Below the pieces are notes generated by a model, which worked only from the letters and a program-made list of their open reading frames with translations, did no database searches and was not told where the DNA came from. Position numbers and translations under genes: made by a program. 64,000 bases of DNA, taken from the NCBI RefSeq assembly GCF_004551525.1, contig NZ_SATR01000021.1, forward strand, positions 1 through 64,000, given 5' to 3'. Positions 25,905-35,025 of the stretch are shown here, piece by piece (position 1 is the first letter of the stretch; each line of letters starts with the position of its first letter). Origin of the DNA: Vibrio ouci (lineage in GTDB: Bacteria; Pseudomonadota; Gammaproteobacteria; Enterobacterales; Vibrionaceae).

Positions 25905-26886
25905 GATTATTCACCAACATCCAGATAAAGATCGGCGCACCAATTGAGGTTGTCACCACCCCCAATGGAAGCTCAGCCGCATCAAGTGCGGTTCTTGCGA
26001 CAAGGTCAGCAAAAACCACCAGCGTGGCGCCCGATAAGGCTGAAAGCGGAATCAAATAACGATTCTCACTGCCTATAGCCAATCGTAAAAGGTGCGGTAC
26101 CACCAATCCTACAAAACCAATTACGCCACCTAACGCAACCGCGCCGCCAACAAGTAAGGACACTGCTAGGATCAACTTCCAACGTACAGCGTCAATATCT
26201 ACACCAAGCTGCTTTGCGTGCAATTCGCCCATCATTAATCTATCAAGCAAGGTGCCTTTAAAACATAGCCATAACAGCACTGGGATAAGGACAAGAGTCA
26301 GCATGTGGTGATACCAACTTGCTGCACCTATGCTTCCCATCAGCCAATACATCAGCTGACGCAGGCTTAGGTCATCGCTAAAGTAGAACGCCCAAGTCAC
26401 TACCGCTCCGGACAATATACCCAGTGCCACACCGACCAATAGTAAGCGTGTGGTGGTCAAGCGCATCGCTTTGGCGACAAAGACGAGCAGCATTGTGAAA
26501 GCCAGTGCACCAAGCACTGCAGCAATCATAAAGCCAAATGGTGTTGCTAGCGTCGGCGCAAAGAACAACAGCAGTACCATGAGCACGCTAGCGCCGCCGG
26601 ATATACCAAGTACGCCAGGTTCTGCGAGAACATTACCCAATAAAACCTGTAATACGGCACCAGAAACGGCAAGCGAAGCCCCAACCGCAATTGCAGCCAG
26701 CAAGCGAGGTAAACGTAATTGAACAATCAACTGTTCTTGTAGCGATGAAAGCGATTCAAACGGCGAGATAAACACTTCACCTACCATTAAGTAAAGCGCG
26801 CTAATGATAAAAAGTGAAAAGGCGCAGAGCCCACCAAAGCGTATCCATCTTTGCTGCCTGCGATTGAGTAGCTGAGTAAATTCCAT
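25891..26886 (-). CDS. btuC: Vitamin B12 import permease BtuC
   Basis: A 331-residue FecCD-family permease with about ten membrane helices in the inner membrane. Family signatures are [20 protein letters not shown], the [14 protein letters not shown] segment and the cytoplasmic coupling region [20 protein letters not shown]. It starts right after a terminator that ends the astE transcript, so it has its own promoter in the short gap. No cobalamin riboswitch was recognised upstream. Confidence 0.88.
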   Translation of the reverse strand: MEFTQLLNRRQQRWIRFGGLCAFSLFIISALYLMVGEVFISPFESLSSLQEQLIVQLRLPRLLAAIAVGASLAVSGAVLQVLLGNVLAEPGVLGISGGASVLMVLLLFFAPTLATPFGFMIAAVLGALAFTMLLVFVAKAMRLTTTRLLLVGVALGILSGAVVTWAFYFSDDLSLRQLMYWLMGSIGAASWYHHMLTLVLIPVLLWLCFKGTLLDRLMMGELHAKQLGVDIDAVRWKLILAVSLLVGGAVALGGVIGFVGLVVPHLLRLAIGSENRYLIPLSALSGATLVVFADLVARTALDAAELPLGVVTTSIGAPIFIWMLVNNHDSR

Positions 26887-26921
26887 GTGGTTGCTGAGTA
26901 ACCGAGCCTAGCCCCTAAAAA

Positions 26922-26951
26922 TAATGGCTTAACGATACCGTTAAGCCATTA
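26922..26951 (-). terminator. Terminator downstream of astE
   Basis: A perfect 13-bp stem TAATGGCTTAACG/CGTTAAGCCATTA with a 4-base loop, followed on the minus strand by a T run, lies 44 bases after the astE stop. It insulates astE from btuC. Confidence 0.88.
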
Positions 26952-26994
26952 AAATAGAAAGTGTAATCACTATATTCAACTTGAATGATTGTTA

Positions 26995-28023
26995 TCAATC
27001 GTAAACAAGCTGGCCTTCGTCATAGCGAGTTTTCACCGGGCAAACCATCAAAGCGGCACGCTGACCGATAGCAACATGACGATTAGGGAAAACAATTGCT
27101 TCCCCTTCATTTTTAGCCATCAGTGGTTTATCGCCATCATGTCCGAAAACTTCACCATGTTTAAAGGCGGTAAAGTTTGCTACTCCGTCATCAAACAAAA
27201 AGTCAAAGTCATCATGCAGACGTACAATAGTACGACTGACTCGATACATGACCGGTTTACGTGGCAAATGCTCTGGTTCACTGTCTGAAATCAAATCACG
27301 TAGCGACAGATCAAACGCCACTAACTTATCCAATTCATTTTGACCAATTTTAGCCACTCGGCCAAGCTCAACAGTCAGTGCCTGCGCACCAAAGTTCTCG
27401 GCGCTATACCAACTAAACGTGCTGGATGGCGCATTCGAAAACATCACCGCTTCTAAATGGGCACTAGAGACAAATTCCATTAACGCCTGACTACGCACTG
27501 GATGTCTCACCTTCGGGCTGACGACAAATGAGTAATGCTTTGAATCGCGAATCGCACAATGAAGATCAAGGTGCCAACGCTGTTCTTGCTGAGTATTTTC
27601 AAAGAAATCAGTGACAATTTGTTTTAGGTTATTCGCAATGTCGAGTTCTTTCGAAGGCTCATACTCTTTGTCGTCAAACAAACGATTTAAGTTCATTTCA
27701 ATGAAGCGCGTATGGGCGTTAGTTGCCTCTGGGTGCGCATTAATGAACAGAAGTCGCTCGGTAACGGTTTGAAAACCTGTTTGGATATCTGTGATGATCT
27801 TATCGACGATCTCCATTGGCGCTGTTTCATCACCATGGATACCGCAAGAGACAATGATGTGCTTGCTCTCTGATGAGAGGTTTGGAGGAATCACCTCCAA
27901 CACACCACGTTGATGTAATTTGAATACTGTTCCACCAGCCACAGTCATTTCATTGGCAGGCATTTCTTGTTCTAAGTCTAAGCTGTCAAAAAGAAAAGAT
28001 TGGCGAAAGAGATTTTTCGTCAT
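26995..28023 (-). CDS. astE: Succinylglutamate desuccinylase AstE
   Basis: A 342-residue zinc enzyme that splits N-succinylglutamate into succinate and glutamate, the last step of the arginine succinyltransferase (AST) pathway. Zinc ligands H63 and E66 are in SCGIHGDETAPMEI, the third in WHLDLHCAI, and the catalytic Glu in ALTVELGRV. Length fits AstE (about 340). The other ast genes are not adjacent; in many vibrios astE stands apart from the astCAD group. The about 200-base region upstream should carry its promoter. Confidence 0.92.
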   Translation of the reverse strand: MTKNLFRQSFLFDSLDLEQEMPANEMTVAGGTVFKLHQRGVLEVIPPNLSSESKHIIVSCGIHGDETAPMEIVDKIITDIQTGFQTVTERLLFINAHPEATNAHTRFIEMNLNRLFDDKEYEPSKELDIANNLKQIVTDFFENTQQEQRWHLDLHCAIRDSKHYSFVVSPKVRHPVRSQALMEFVSSAHLEAVMFSNAPSSTFSWYSAENFGAQALTVELGRVAKIGQNELDKLVAFDLSLRDLISDSEPEHLPRKPVMYRVSRTIVRLHDDFDFLFDDGVANFTAFKHGEVFGHDGDKPLMAKNEGEAIVFPNRHVAIGQRAALMVCPVKTRYDEGQLVYD

Positions 28024-28222
28024 GCGCTACTCCTTTATTGCACAGCGGGTATGTTAAAGAATTGTTCATCTAAATTATGTAGGGGCGATCCCACTTATGG
28101 ACACAAATTTTGTGCTTCATCGTAATTTATTAAATTGCCACCACCTTCTCGGCTGGTAGCGTCGCTGTACAAATTAGCCGAGCAATTGCCCGGCTAATGA
28201 TAATACCATGATTTAGAACCTG

Positions 28223-30013
28223 TTATTTTTGATCTAGCAACAACTCAAACTCATCAATCTTGGCTTTTACTCGATCAATACTTTGCTGCCAAAAATCCGC
28301 ATTCGATAAATCCATACCCAAATGTTTTGCGACGACCTCTTCAGCCATCATTGAGCCTGTATCGCGTAACAGATTCACATAATCGGTATAGAAAGACTCC
28401 CCTTTACTCTCACGTTGAGCGTAAACGCCAATGCTAAATAAATAGCCAAACAGATACGGGTAGTTGTAAAAGCTCACCTCTGAAATCGAGAAGTGCAATT
28501 TGCTAGCCCAGAAGTATGGATCGGGCTCTGACATGGAATCCCCGTACCACTCACTCCATGTTTCGCTCATCAGGTTACAAAGTTCGGGACCTGATAGCTC
28601 ACCGTTACTGCGCTGCTCATAGAATCGTTTTTCAAATTCAAAACGCACAGGAATATTAATCATCAATGCATAGCAACTTGAGAGTTCTTCCCATAACATT
28701 TCTAGCTTTTCTTCACGGCTAGACACTTGTTCTAGCAGATAGTCACGCACAATGTTTTCAGCAAAGATCGACGCCGTTTCGGCCAACGTCATCGGGTAAC
28801 GTGTCTGACAAAGTGGCATGTCACGCATCACCCAGTTGTGGAACGCATGACCAATCTCATGAGCCAGCGTTAACAAGTCTGAACGACTGCCACCCCATGT
28901 CATAAATACAAGTGGCGTTCTTGTTGCAGCAAACTTAGTACAATAAGCCCCTAAACGGCGATTTTCAGTTGGCTCAGCATCAATCCAGCCATTTTCAACC
29001 ATGCGGGTAACAAAGCTCGCCATTTCTGGTTCCACTTGCTCAAACGCGGCGTAGATGATCTCAATCGCTTCATCGAATGAGTACACTTTTGGCTCAGCGT
29101 CGGTCAAACTTGGCATTCCGGCTAGATGATTCCAAGGACGCATTTGTGGCAAACCATGAACGCAAGCCATCAATTGACCCGCTTTCTGCCCAACCGCCCT
29201 ATTCGCTTTCGCAGTCTCCATCATCGCATTTAATGTAGAAGCTTGAATTCGACTGTCATGAAGGCTTGGGTCTAAGAAACTTACATCAGCGACTTTTGAA
29301 CGCTTTTGATATTCCGTTAAGCGCCAACCTCCAAGTGCATTGAGGATTGCAGCGAACGACTCTTGATTGTCTTTCATCGACTCTTGGATACCACGCCAAG
29401 CTGGCTCTTGCGCTTCAAAATCCGTCCCATAGAGGGTACTCGCCGCTTGAGAGAAGCCTACTTTGGTTCCTTGGCCATCTTGCAAGGTGACTTGTAGCGA
29501 CCCCGTGATGTTATCGTATAATCGACCCCAGGCATCTCGACCATCCACTTGCATTGCGGTCAGGAGTTGCTCTTCTGCAACCGATAGCTTGGTCTCGGCA
29601 ATCTTTCGTGTACATTCAATTTGGAATGCTTGGCCATTTACATCACCACTTTCATGGTTAAGCACATCAGTAATAAAGCTCTCTGGTGCGACCGTGAGTG
29701 CATTTTCATAAGGCGTAAACGCCTGAGAAAGTTCAGAGTTTAATTTAGCAATACGACCAATTAGCGCTTTGGCTTGAGTATTGGTTGCATCAATCGAAGC
29801 GTTACATTGAGCAAAAGTATTTACCGTCGCCAGCAGTTTTCCTGCTGCTTCACTGGTTTGAATGGCATTTTGCATAACACTGACGGCGCTGCAGTTATCG
29901 ACATGAAGCACCAATACCTCAATGCACTGCTTAATGAGCTCAATGTCTTGTTCTATCTTTGGGTCTTCAAGGTGTTGATAAGCAATTGATAAATTCCAAC
30001 TCGGTGCTGTCAT
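28223..30013 (-). CDS. M3-family oligoendopeptidase (PepF-like)
   Basis: A 596-residue cytoplasmic zinc metallopeptidase. The HExxH motif is TLAHEIGHAF with zinc ligands H385 and H389 and catalytic E386; the third ligand is expected in the MTLAETASIFAENI helix. Family members (M3B, oligoendopeptidase F) degrade short peptides of about 6-20 residues. The start is 14 bases after cobC, so it may be the last gene of the cobalamin operon message, though no functional link is known. Length is typical of the family. Confidence 0.9.
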   Translation of the reverse strand: MTAPSWNLSIAYQHLEDPKIEQDIELIKQCIEVLVLHVDNCSAVSVMQNAIQTSEAAGKLLATVNTFAQCNASIDATNTQAKALIGRIAKLNSELSQAFTPYENALTVAPESFITDVLNHESGDVNGQAFQIECTRKIAETKLSVAEEQLLTAMQVDGRDAWGRLYDNITGSLQVTLQDGQGTKVGFSQAASTLYGTDFEAQEPAWRGIQESMKDNQESFAAILNALGGWRLTEYQKRSKVADVSFLDPSLHDSRIQASTLNAMMETAKANRAVGQKAGQLMACVHGLPQMRPWNHLAGMPSLTDAEPKVYSFDEAIEIIYAAFEQVEPEMASFVTRMVENGWIDAEPTENRRLGAYCTKFAATRTPLVFMTWGGSRSDLLTLAHEIGHAFHNWVMRDMPLCQTRYPMTLAETASIFAENIVRDYLLEQVSSREEKLEMLWEELSSCYALMINIPVRFEFEKRFYEQRSNGELSGPELCNLMSETWSEWYGDSMSEPDPYFWASKLHFSISEVSFYNYPYLFGYLFSIGVYAQRESKGESFYTDYVNLLRDTGSMMAEEVVAKHLGMDLSNADFWQQSIDRVKAKIDEFELLLDQK

Positions 30014-30027
30014 CTTGTGTCCTTACC

Positions 30028-30660
30028 TTAAATTAATGGTTTACCAATCATACAAACTCGTAGGTAGTTTTTATCGGCTTGAGTGAGTTGTATGTGGGTC
30101 AGTGTTTGGTGACCGATTTGTAGGGTTGAGTAGAGCGATGGATTAGCACAATCGAGCTGCAATACATTCGCTAAAATCATTCGAATCGTGCCACCATGAC
30201 ATACGATCAATGTATCTTGGTCAAGCGTTTGGATAAAACTTTCCCAAGCCTTTGAGATTCGATTGTAGAACTGTTCTAAAGGTTCCGCATTGGGCAGCAC
30301 ATTGTTCGCAGGATCACGCCAAAAAGCATCAAATTTGGCCCAGTCAGACGATGCCTCTTCAAACGGCACACCATCTAAATCGCCAAAATGGGTTTCTTTC
30401 CAATTGTCGGTCACGTTGAGAGCAAGCTCTGGGCAATCATCAACTAGCTGCTGAGCCAATACTTGGCATCGCTTTAATGGCGAGCTTTCAATTGCGGTAA
30501 AGCCTAAGCCCTCTTTACTCAATGCGTTACAAATCGAGTGCTGTGTAGCCAAAGAGACTTCAATATCAGTATGGCCATAGAGGGCTGGTGCACCTTGCGT
30601 TTTACCGTGGCGTAATAGATAGATATTGAACGTCTTCATTTCAGTCATTGGTTGCGTCAC
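30028..30660 (-). CDS. cobC: Alpha-ribazole phosphatase-like histidine phosphatase (CobC)
   Basis: A 210-residue histidine phosphatase. The catalytic motif LLRHGKTQG is near the N-terminus and the second histidine is in LIVCHGGTIRM. CobC removes phosphate from alpha-ribazole-5'-phosphate or adenosylcobalamin phosphate in nucleotide-loop assembly. The GTG start overlaps the cobU stop (GTGA), while ATG codons 4 and 7 codons further in are alternatives. Genetic context of cobU, cobS and cobT decides the assignment; a broad phosphoglycerate-mutase-like function is less likely. Confidence 0.85.
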   Translation of the reverse strand: MTQPMTEMKTFNIYLLRHGKTQGAPALYGHTDIEVSLATQHSICNALSKEGLGFTAIESSPLKRCQVLAQQLVDDCPELALNVTDNWKETHFGDLDGVPFEEASSDWAKFDAFWRDPANNVLPNAEPLEQFYNRISKAWESFIQTLDQDTLIVCHGGTIRMILANVLQLDCANPSLYSTLQIGHQTLTHIQLTQADKNYLRVCMIGKPLI

Positions 30661-31196
30661 GCTTTAGTTCCTTTAAGAATCATAGGCAAACCAGCAGCGA
30701 CAAACGTCACTTGCTCCGCAACTTTCGCTATTGCTTGATTCATCCAGCCGGCGTTATCGACAAAGAGCCTAGAGACTTCACCCATAGGCACAACGCCTAA
30801 GCCAACTTCATTAGAAACCAGAATCACTTGTGCAGAAGTGTTATTAAGAGCTTCAACCAACTCCGTCACTCGCTGTTGAATCTGAGCCTCATCTAGCGTA
30901 GTACCTTCATTGTAGATAACGTTATTGAGCCACAGGGTTAAACAGTCAACTAGAACCACATCGTTACTATCAAAGCGAGTTAATAAAGCAGCTAATTTGG
31001 TCGGACACTCATGCTCTGTCCAACTATCGCCTCTTGATTGCTGATGGTGAGCTATACGCGCTCGCATCTCTTCGTCAAACGGGATAGCGGTCGCCACGTA
31101 ATGCTTGGTTGATTGCTTGGCTAGCTCACTCACACAAGTTTCAGCAAAACGTGATTTCCCAGAGCGAGCTCCGCCTAAAATGAGATGTATACTCAT
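30657..31196 (-). CDS. cobU: Adenosylcobinamide kinase/guanylyltransferase CobU
   Basis: About 179 residues from the ATG that overlaps the cobS stop (ATGA); an upstream start is possible but would lie within cobS. The P-loop is [16 protein letters not shown], followed by a histidine region ([19 protein letters not shown]) matching the guanylylated His and RGxxW motif of CobU, and [13 protein letters not shown]. The enzyme phosphorylates adenosylcobinamide and then adds GMP, giving AdoCbi-GDP for CobS. It acts in the cytoplasm. Confidence 0.92.
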   Translation of the reverse strand: MSIHLILGGARSGKSRFAETCVSELAKQSTKHYVATAIPFDEEMRARIAHHQQSRGDSWTEHECPTKLAALLTRFDSNDVVLVDCLTLWLNNVIYNEGTTLDEAQIQQRVTELVEALNNTSAQVILVSNEVGLGVVPMGEVSRLFVDNAGWMNQAIAKVAEQVTFVAAGLPMILKGTKA

Positions 31197-31969
31197 GCGC
31201 CATTCACCATCCATGCAATCAAGGTTAGGTAGATCAATAGTTCACTGAGTTGTTGCGCCGCACCTAAACAATCTCCGGTAAAGCCACCGATTCGCTCTAG
31301 AAGCCAACGCTTGAACAGAAAACGAAACACGATAATCACCGCCACTAAGGTAAAGGCAACAGGCAAGCTCAGAAGCAAACAAGGCACTACACCTGTTGCC
31401 AGCAGTACGGTAAGTTCCAGTTTAGACTGCTGCTGAGCAAGAGGTTTGCTTTTACTGGCATCCGCATCACTGACATAAGGCATATCATAGATCAGCGATG
31501 CCGCAACGGCGCGCGATAAGGTGTATGCGACAATAATAAACGTCGCTATTTGCTCAAACTTAACCAGTTCAGACAGCAGTACATACTTACCAAGTAGTAC
31601 CATCACCAACGCGCTCGCCCCATAGGTACCGATGCGACTATCTTTCATAATGGTGAGGCGACGCTCTAGGGTCATGCCGCCACCGATACCATCGGCCATG
31701 TCCGTCAAACCATCTTCATGAAACGCGCCAGTCAACATAAGGCTAAACACCATCATGATAATAATCGCGACTGAAGCAGGTAGAACAGACGATGCCAAAC
31801 CATATACGAGAGCGCACAAGCTACCTAACAGTAACCCCACAAGGGCAAAGTAACGCCCCGCTTGATTCATCCGCTCTTCACTGTAAGGAATTGAAGCGGG
31901 AACCGGAATTCGAGAGAAAAAACCAAGCGCTAGCATAAACAGTTGGTACTGGTACTTGAGAGTCATCAT
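31193..31969 (-). CDS. cobS: Cobalamin synthase CobS
   Basis: A 258-residue integral membrane enzyme joining AdoCbi-GDP and alpha-ribazole phosphate to form cobalamin. Hydrophobic helices alternate through the chain, and the acidic motif [20 protein letters not shown] is diagnostic, as is [19 protein letters not shown]. The start overlaps the cobT stop. A second Met follows directly, so the start differs at most by one codon. Confidence 0.93.
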   Translation of the reverse strand: MMTLKYQYQLFMLALGFFSRIPVPASIPYSEERMNQAGRYFALVGLLLGSLCALVYGLASSVLPASVAIIIMMVFSLMLTGAFHEDGLTDMADGIGGGMTLERRLTIMKDSRIGTYGASALVMVLLGKYVLLSELVKFEQIATFIIVAYTLSRAVAASLIYDMPYVSDADASKSKPLAQQQSKLELTVLLATGVVPCLLLSLPVAFTLVAVIIVFRFLFKRWLLERIGGFTGDCLGAAQQLSELLIYLTLIAWMVNGA

Positions 31970-33000
31970 TGCTCGACAACCACTCCTGCCTCTTCAAAGC
32001 TGGCCATATTGTTGTAGAACTCCGCCGCCGCGCGAAGCAGTGGCATTGCCAATACTGCGCCCGTCCCCTCACCTAAGCGTAGAGACAGGTCCAAAATCGG
32101 CTCAGCGTCGAGTTCTTTAAGTAGATACTGATGCCCGGCTTCATGAGATTGATGAGCAAAGATCATGATATCTCGACATTGCGGGTTGATCAGAGCCGCC
32201 GCGTACGCTGCTGCTGTGACGATAAAACCATCAACCAGTACTGGCGTGTTGCGCTTAGCTGCGGCAAGGAAGCCACCGACCATTTGCACAATCTCGAAAC
32301 CGCCGACTTCAGCCAATACCGATAATACGTCCTGGTTACGACAACGAGAGACGCCCAGCGTAACTAGCTCTACTTTTCGTTGCCACTGCTCATCACTGAT
32401 ACCTGTGCCGCGGCCAACACAATCTTTGGCATCACGCTTAGACAAGGCACTTAGGATTGCAGCGGCGCTGCTGGTATTACCGATGCCCATTTCGCCAAAC
32501 ATGACGATAGTACTGCCATCTTCAATCATCTGAGTAACCAACGTCTGACCGAGTTCAATGCCTTGTTTGACTTGCTCAGCCGTCATTGCGGCTTGTTTGG
32601 CGAAATTTTCTGTTCTGCTGCCGAGTCGCTGAACGATAAAGTTCGCATAGTCATGCTCGACAGGAAGCAAGATCCCTGTATCAACGACCTTAAGGGCCAC
32701 ATCATTGGTGCGACAGAAACAATTGATCGCCGCGCCGCCCGCTAAGAAGTTTAAAACCATTTGCTGCGTGACAGCACTTGGCGCAATGCTAACACCCTCA
32801 TCGGCGATACCATGGTCACCCGCGAAGACAATTGCGGTTGGGTTCTTTAACTCAATATTTGTGACAAGGTCACCTTCATTGCCACTTTGAATCATCGCAA
32901 GTTGGTGCGCAATCGTTTCTAGCTGGCCTAATGCGCCGACTGGTTTAGTTTTTTGATTGATACGATGCCAAATAGCATCAGAAAAGCGTTGTTCTAACAT
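31966..33000 (-). CDS. cobT: Nicotinate-nucleotide:DMB phosphoribosyltransferase CobT
   Basis: This start ([16 protein letters not shown]) gives 344 residues and an N-terminus like shorter family members; in-frame starts at 33051 and 33066 would overlap the flavin reductase gene by about 50 bases. The enzyme makes alpha-ribazole-5'-phosphate from dimethylbenzimidazole and nicotinate mononucleotide. Motifs include [56 protein letters not shown] and the C-terminal [14 protein letters not shown], with the catalytic glutamate. It is the first cob gene of the overlapping cobT-S-U-C run. Confidence 0.9.
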   Translation of the reverse strand: MLEQRFSDAIWHRINQKTKPVGALGQLETIAHQLAMIQSGNEGDLVTNIELKNPTAIVFAGDHGIADEGVSIAPSAVTQQMVLNFLAGGAAINCFCRTNDVALKVVDTGILLPVEHDYANFIVQRLGSRTENFAKQAAMTAEQVKQGIELGQTLVTQMIEDGSTIVMFGEMGIGNTSSAAAILSALSKRDAKDCVGRGTGISDEQWQRKVELVTLGVSRCRNQDVLSVLAEVGGFEIVQMVGGFLAAAKRNTPVLVDGFIVTAAAYAAALINPQCRDIMIFAHQSHEAGHQYLLKELDAEPILDLSLRLGEGTGAVLAMPLLRAAAEFYNNMASFEEAGVVVEQ

Positions 33001-33007
33001 AGGGAGT

Positions 33008-33619
33008 TTACTTAGGCCTTGCGACTGAAAAAACGTTGTTGATAGTGGCATACTGGCTACCGCCAAGACGAGACAATGGATTCACTTTCAAAGCGTCCAC
33101 AACCAGTCGGTCACTTCGTTCACCAATCACTTCAGGCGAAATATAGATTTGTTCAATTTCAGCGAAGATAAGACTTTGCGGAGTTTCACCAATCTCTTTC
33201 ACTTCAAATAGCTTACAGCCAAACGCGATCGGGCAGTCTTTAACACGAGGCAACTCAAAACCTTCAAACTCGACAAGCTCTAACTCAGACGCATCCACCT
33301 CTGACTCACCGTGGTCCAGTGTTGCAGCAGTTTGAGTCACTTCATTGGCCAAGGCTTCATGGGCAATATGGACAACCATTCGCCCCGTTTCAAGAACGTT
33401 ACGAGTGGTATCTTTCACCTCACCACTTGGCTTTTTACCCACAGAAAACATTAATAGTGGTGGGTTGCTAGAAATAGGCGTAAAGTAAGAAAACGGCGCG
33501 AGGTTATAATTGCTTTCCCCAGACTCAGTCAATACCCAAGCGATGGGTCTCGGTATCACGGTTTGAGTCATAAGGTGGTAGATTTGGGTAGGTGCTAGTG
33601 TGCTGAGATTGATGTTCAT
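33008..33619 (-). CDS. Flavin reductase-like FMN-binding protein
   Basis: A 203-residue protein of the flavin reductase-like domain family (DIM6/NTAB). Visible features are the N-terminal [20 protein letters not shown], the flavin-site region [20 protein letters not shown] and [18 protein letters not shown]. It should bind FMN and either reduce flavin or act as a flavoprotein oxygenase. It ends 7 bases before the favoured cobT start and is the first gene of that apparent operon, which suggests but does not show a role related to flavin-dependent dimethylbenzimidazole supply (BluB chemistry). No bluB gene is in the window. Confidence 0.8.
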   Translation of the reverse strand: MNINLSTLAPTQIYHLMTQTVIPRPIAWVLTESGESNYNLAPFSYFTPISSNPPLLMFSVGKKPSGEVKDTTRNVLETGRMVVHIAHEALANEVTQTAATLDHGESEVDASELELVEFEGFELPRVKDCPIAFGCKLFEVKEIGETPQSLIFAEIEQIYISPEVIGERSDRLVVDALKVNPLSRLGGSQYATINNVFSVARPK

Positions 33620-33718
33620 CTCTTATCCTTTTCGCTGAAATCCTTCGCTCCGAGTGTAACTTGAAATCAGGGACTTAACACCCCTTATCACCATATGCCT
33701 CCCCTGTTTTCTACTAAT

Positions 33719-33747
33719 TTGACTCCTATTCTGAGTGGAAATATGAA
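33719..33747 (+). promoter_or_regulatory. Candidate promoter for the 28-codon gene
   Basis: TTGACT and TATGAA are separated by 17 bases and lie about 115 bases upstream of the small gene start. Both boxes fit a sigma-70 promoter well. A long leader would follow. Confidence 0.45.
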
Positions 33748-33862
33748 AGTTTTAACAGTTGTAGTCTATCTTATTAATAAGATGAGGAATTATAACGGCA
33801 TGAACTCTGCATTCTTTTAGCCGTGATATCGCTTATCTCATCTGTAACGTGAAGGAGGCTTT

Positions 33863-33949
33863 ATGTTTGCCAACCAACGATCGAATAAGCAAAAACCGAA
33901 CAAATCTCCACAACGAAATCAAAAGAAAGTCCCTATGTCTCTAACATAG
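33863..33949 (+). CDS. Small basic 28-residue peptide
   Basis: The peptide starts MFANQRSNKQKPNK and ends KVPMSLT. It is very rich in Lys, Arg, Asn and Gln with no hydrophobic stretch, so it is not a membrane peptide; a nucleic-acid or ribosome-binding role is only a guess. Support for a real gene is the near-perfect ribosome site GGAGG five bases from the ATG, a sigma-70-like promoter upstream and a strong terminator starting 9 bases after the stop codon. I do not recognise the family. It may be a leader peptide or a regulator acting through its own RNA. Confidence 0.5.
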   Translation: MFANQRSNKQKPNKSPQRNQKKVPMSLT

Positions 33950-33957
33950 CTGTAAAA

Positions 33958-33983
33958 AGACCTCGCTAATCTAGCGAGGTCTT
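33958..33983. terminator. Strong hairpin terminator after the 28-codon gene
   Basis: AAGACCTCGCT pairs exactly with AGCGAGGTCTT around a 4-base loop. An A run precedes it, giving a good T run for the minus strand, and a short T pair follows on the plus strand, so it can act in both directions, for the small gene and possibly as a stop for antisense transcription. Confidence 0.75.
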
Positions 33984-34155
33984 CCGTAATCTCCCATCGC
34001 TCTATATCGTTCAAAATCTGTTGTTATTGTTTACTCACTGCCCAGTTAGTGTTGTGCAGTTTGTTTTCGATCACAGTAATTGCGCGGCGTTTGTTGGATG
34101 CTTACCGATTAAGCGCGGAGTTTTCCGCAGGACTGAAACGCACTACACGTAACCT

Positions 34156-34836
34156 ATGACAGATAACCTAATTGTGATCACCGCTGGTAGTACAGGACTG
34201 GTTGGTAATGAGCTTCTCAAGCAAATGTTGGACGCAGGCCCAATTGAACGCATCTACGCGCTGTCACGTAAAGAGTTACCGTTTTTCCATTCTAAACTAA
34301 CCACAATCAAACACCCTGAGCTGCGCGTGCTTGATTGGCAGTCCGATGAGCCTCAACCTAAATACGGGTTTATTTGCCTAGGCACCACATTAAAAGAGGC
34401 AGGCTCAAAGCAAGCATTAGAGAAGATTGATCATGAACTGGTCTGCCAGGTCGCTCAAGAGATGAAACTTCTTGGCGTGACTCATCTAGCCGTTGTATCG
34501 AGTGTCGGTGCGTCCTCGCGATCGTTTTCTCACTACTTGCGCTGTAAAGGACGTATGGAGTTAGCCATCGAAAGAATGCAGTTTGAGCGAGTGGTGTTCG
34601 CCAGACCTGGCCCACTTAAAGGGCTTAGAGAGAACCCGCGTAAAGACGAAGTCGTTACCCAAACCATGCTTAAAATCATGCAGCCTTTGATGATTGGTCC
34701 GCTCGCCAAGCTGATTCCAATCGACGCCGCTGACGTTGCTCAAGCAATGCAATATCAGTTATTCAGTCACTCAAATAAAAAAATCGAACTTATTGATTCA
34801 GTCGATATGAAAAAACTGCTCAAGAAATATCGCTAA
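34156..34836 (+). CDS. NAD(P)-binding Rossmann-fold protein, atypical SDR / TIP30-like
   Basis: A 226-residue cytoplasmic protein with the nucleotide-binding motif ITAGSTGLVGNELLKQML at the N-terminus (GxxGxxG) followed by LDW and the second-strand region. It fits the atypical short-chain dehydrogenase group (HTATIP2/TIP30 and YwnB-like), which often lack the usual YxxxK catalytic pair; here a SSVGASSRSFSHYLRCKGRM segment contains YLRCK, a Y-xxx-K. The substrate is not known. It stands alone between the small gene and tcyP. Confidence 0.8.
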   Translation: MTDNLIVITAGSTGLVGNELLKQMLDAGPIERIYALSRKELPFFHSKLTTIKHPELRVLDWQSDEPQPKYGFICLGTTLKEAGSKQALEKIDHELVCQVAQEMKLLGVTHLAVVSSVGASSRSFSHYLRCKGRMELAIERMQFERVVFARPGPLKGLRENPRKDEVVTQTMLKIMQPLMIGPLAKLIPIDAADVAQAMQYQLFSHSNKKIELIDSVDMKKLLKKYR

Positions 34837-35025
34837 TCGATTAATATTTATAAACATTTGCTTAAATTCTCTTCAACCTCTCCCTTTAATAACTCAACGT
34901 TATATTTAATACCCAAATGTCACTTCATTTGGGTATATCAAATCCATTAATCTCTTACCAAACCACACCCCATAAGGTATAAATTTCACTTATACCTAAC
35001 AATAAAATCATAAGGACAATCAATT

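Noticed and set aside
26887..26994. Cobalamin riboswitch before btuC or before the cobT run
   Set aside because: No B12-box-like sequence or fitting structure was seen here or in 33620-33862; the gap before btuC is mainly a terminator hairpin.
28172..28198. ATTAGCCG/CGGCTAAT hairpin between astE and the M3 peptidase gene as terminator
   Set aside because: The stem is short with a 10-base loop and no T run on either strand; possible, but not enough to list as a feature.
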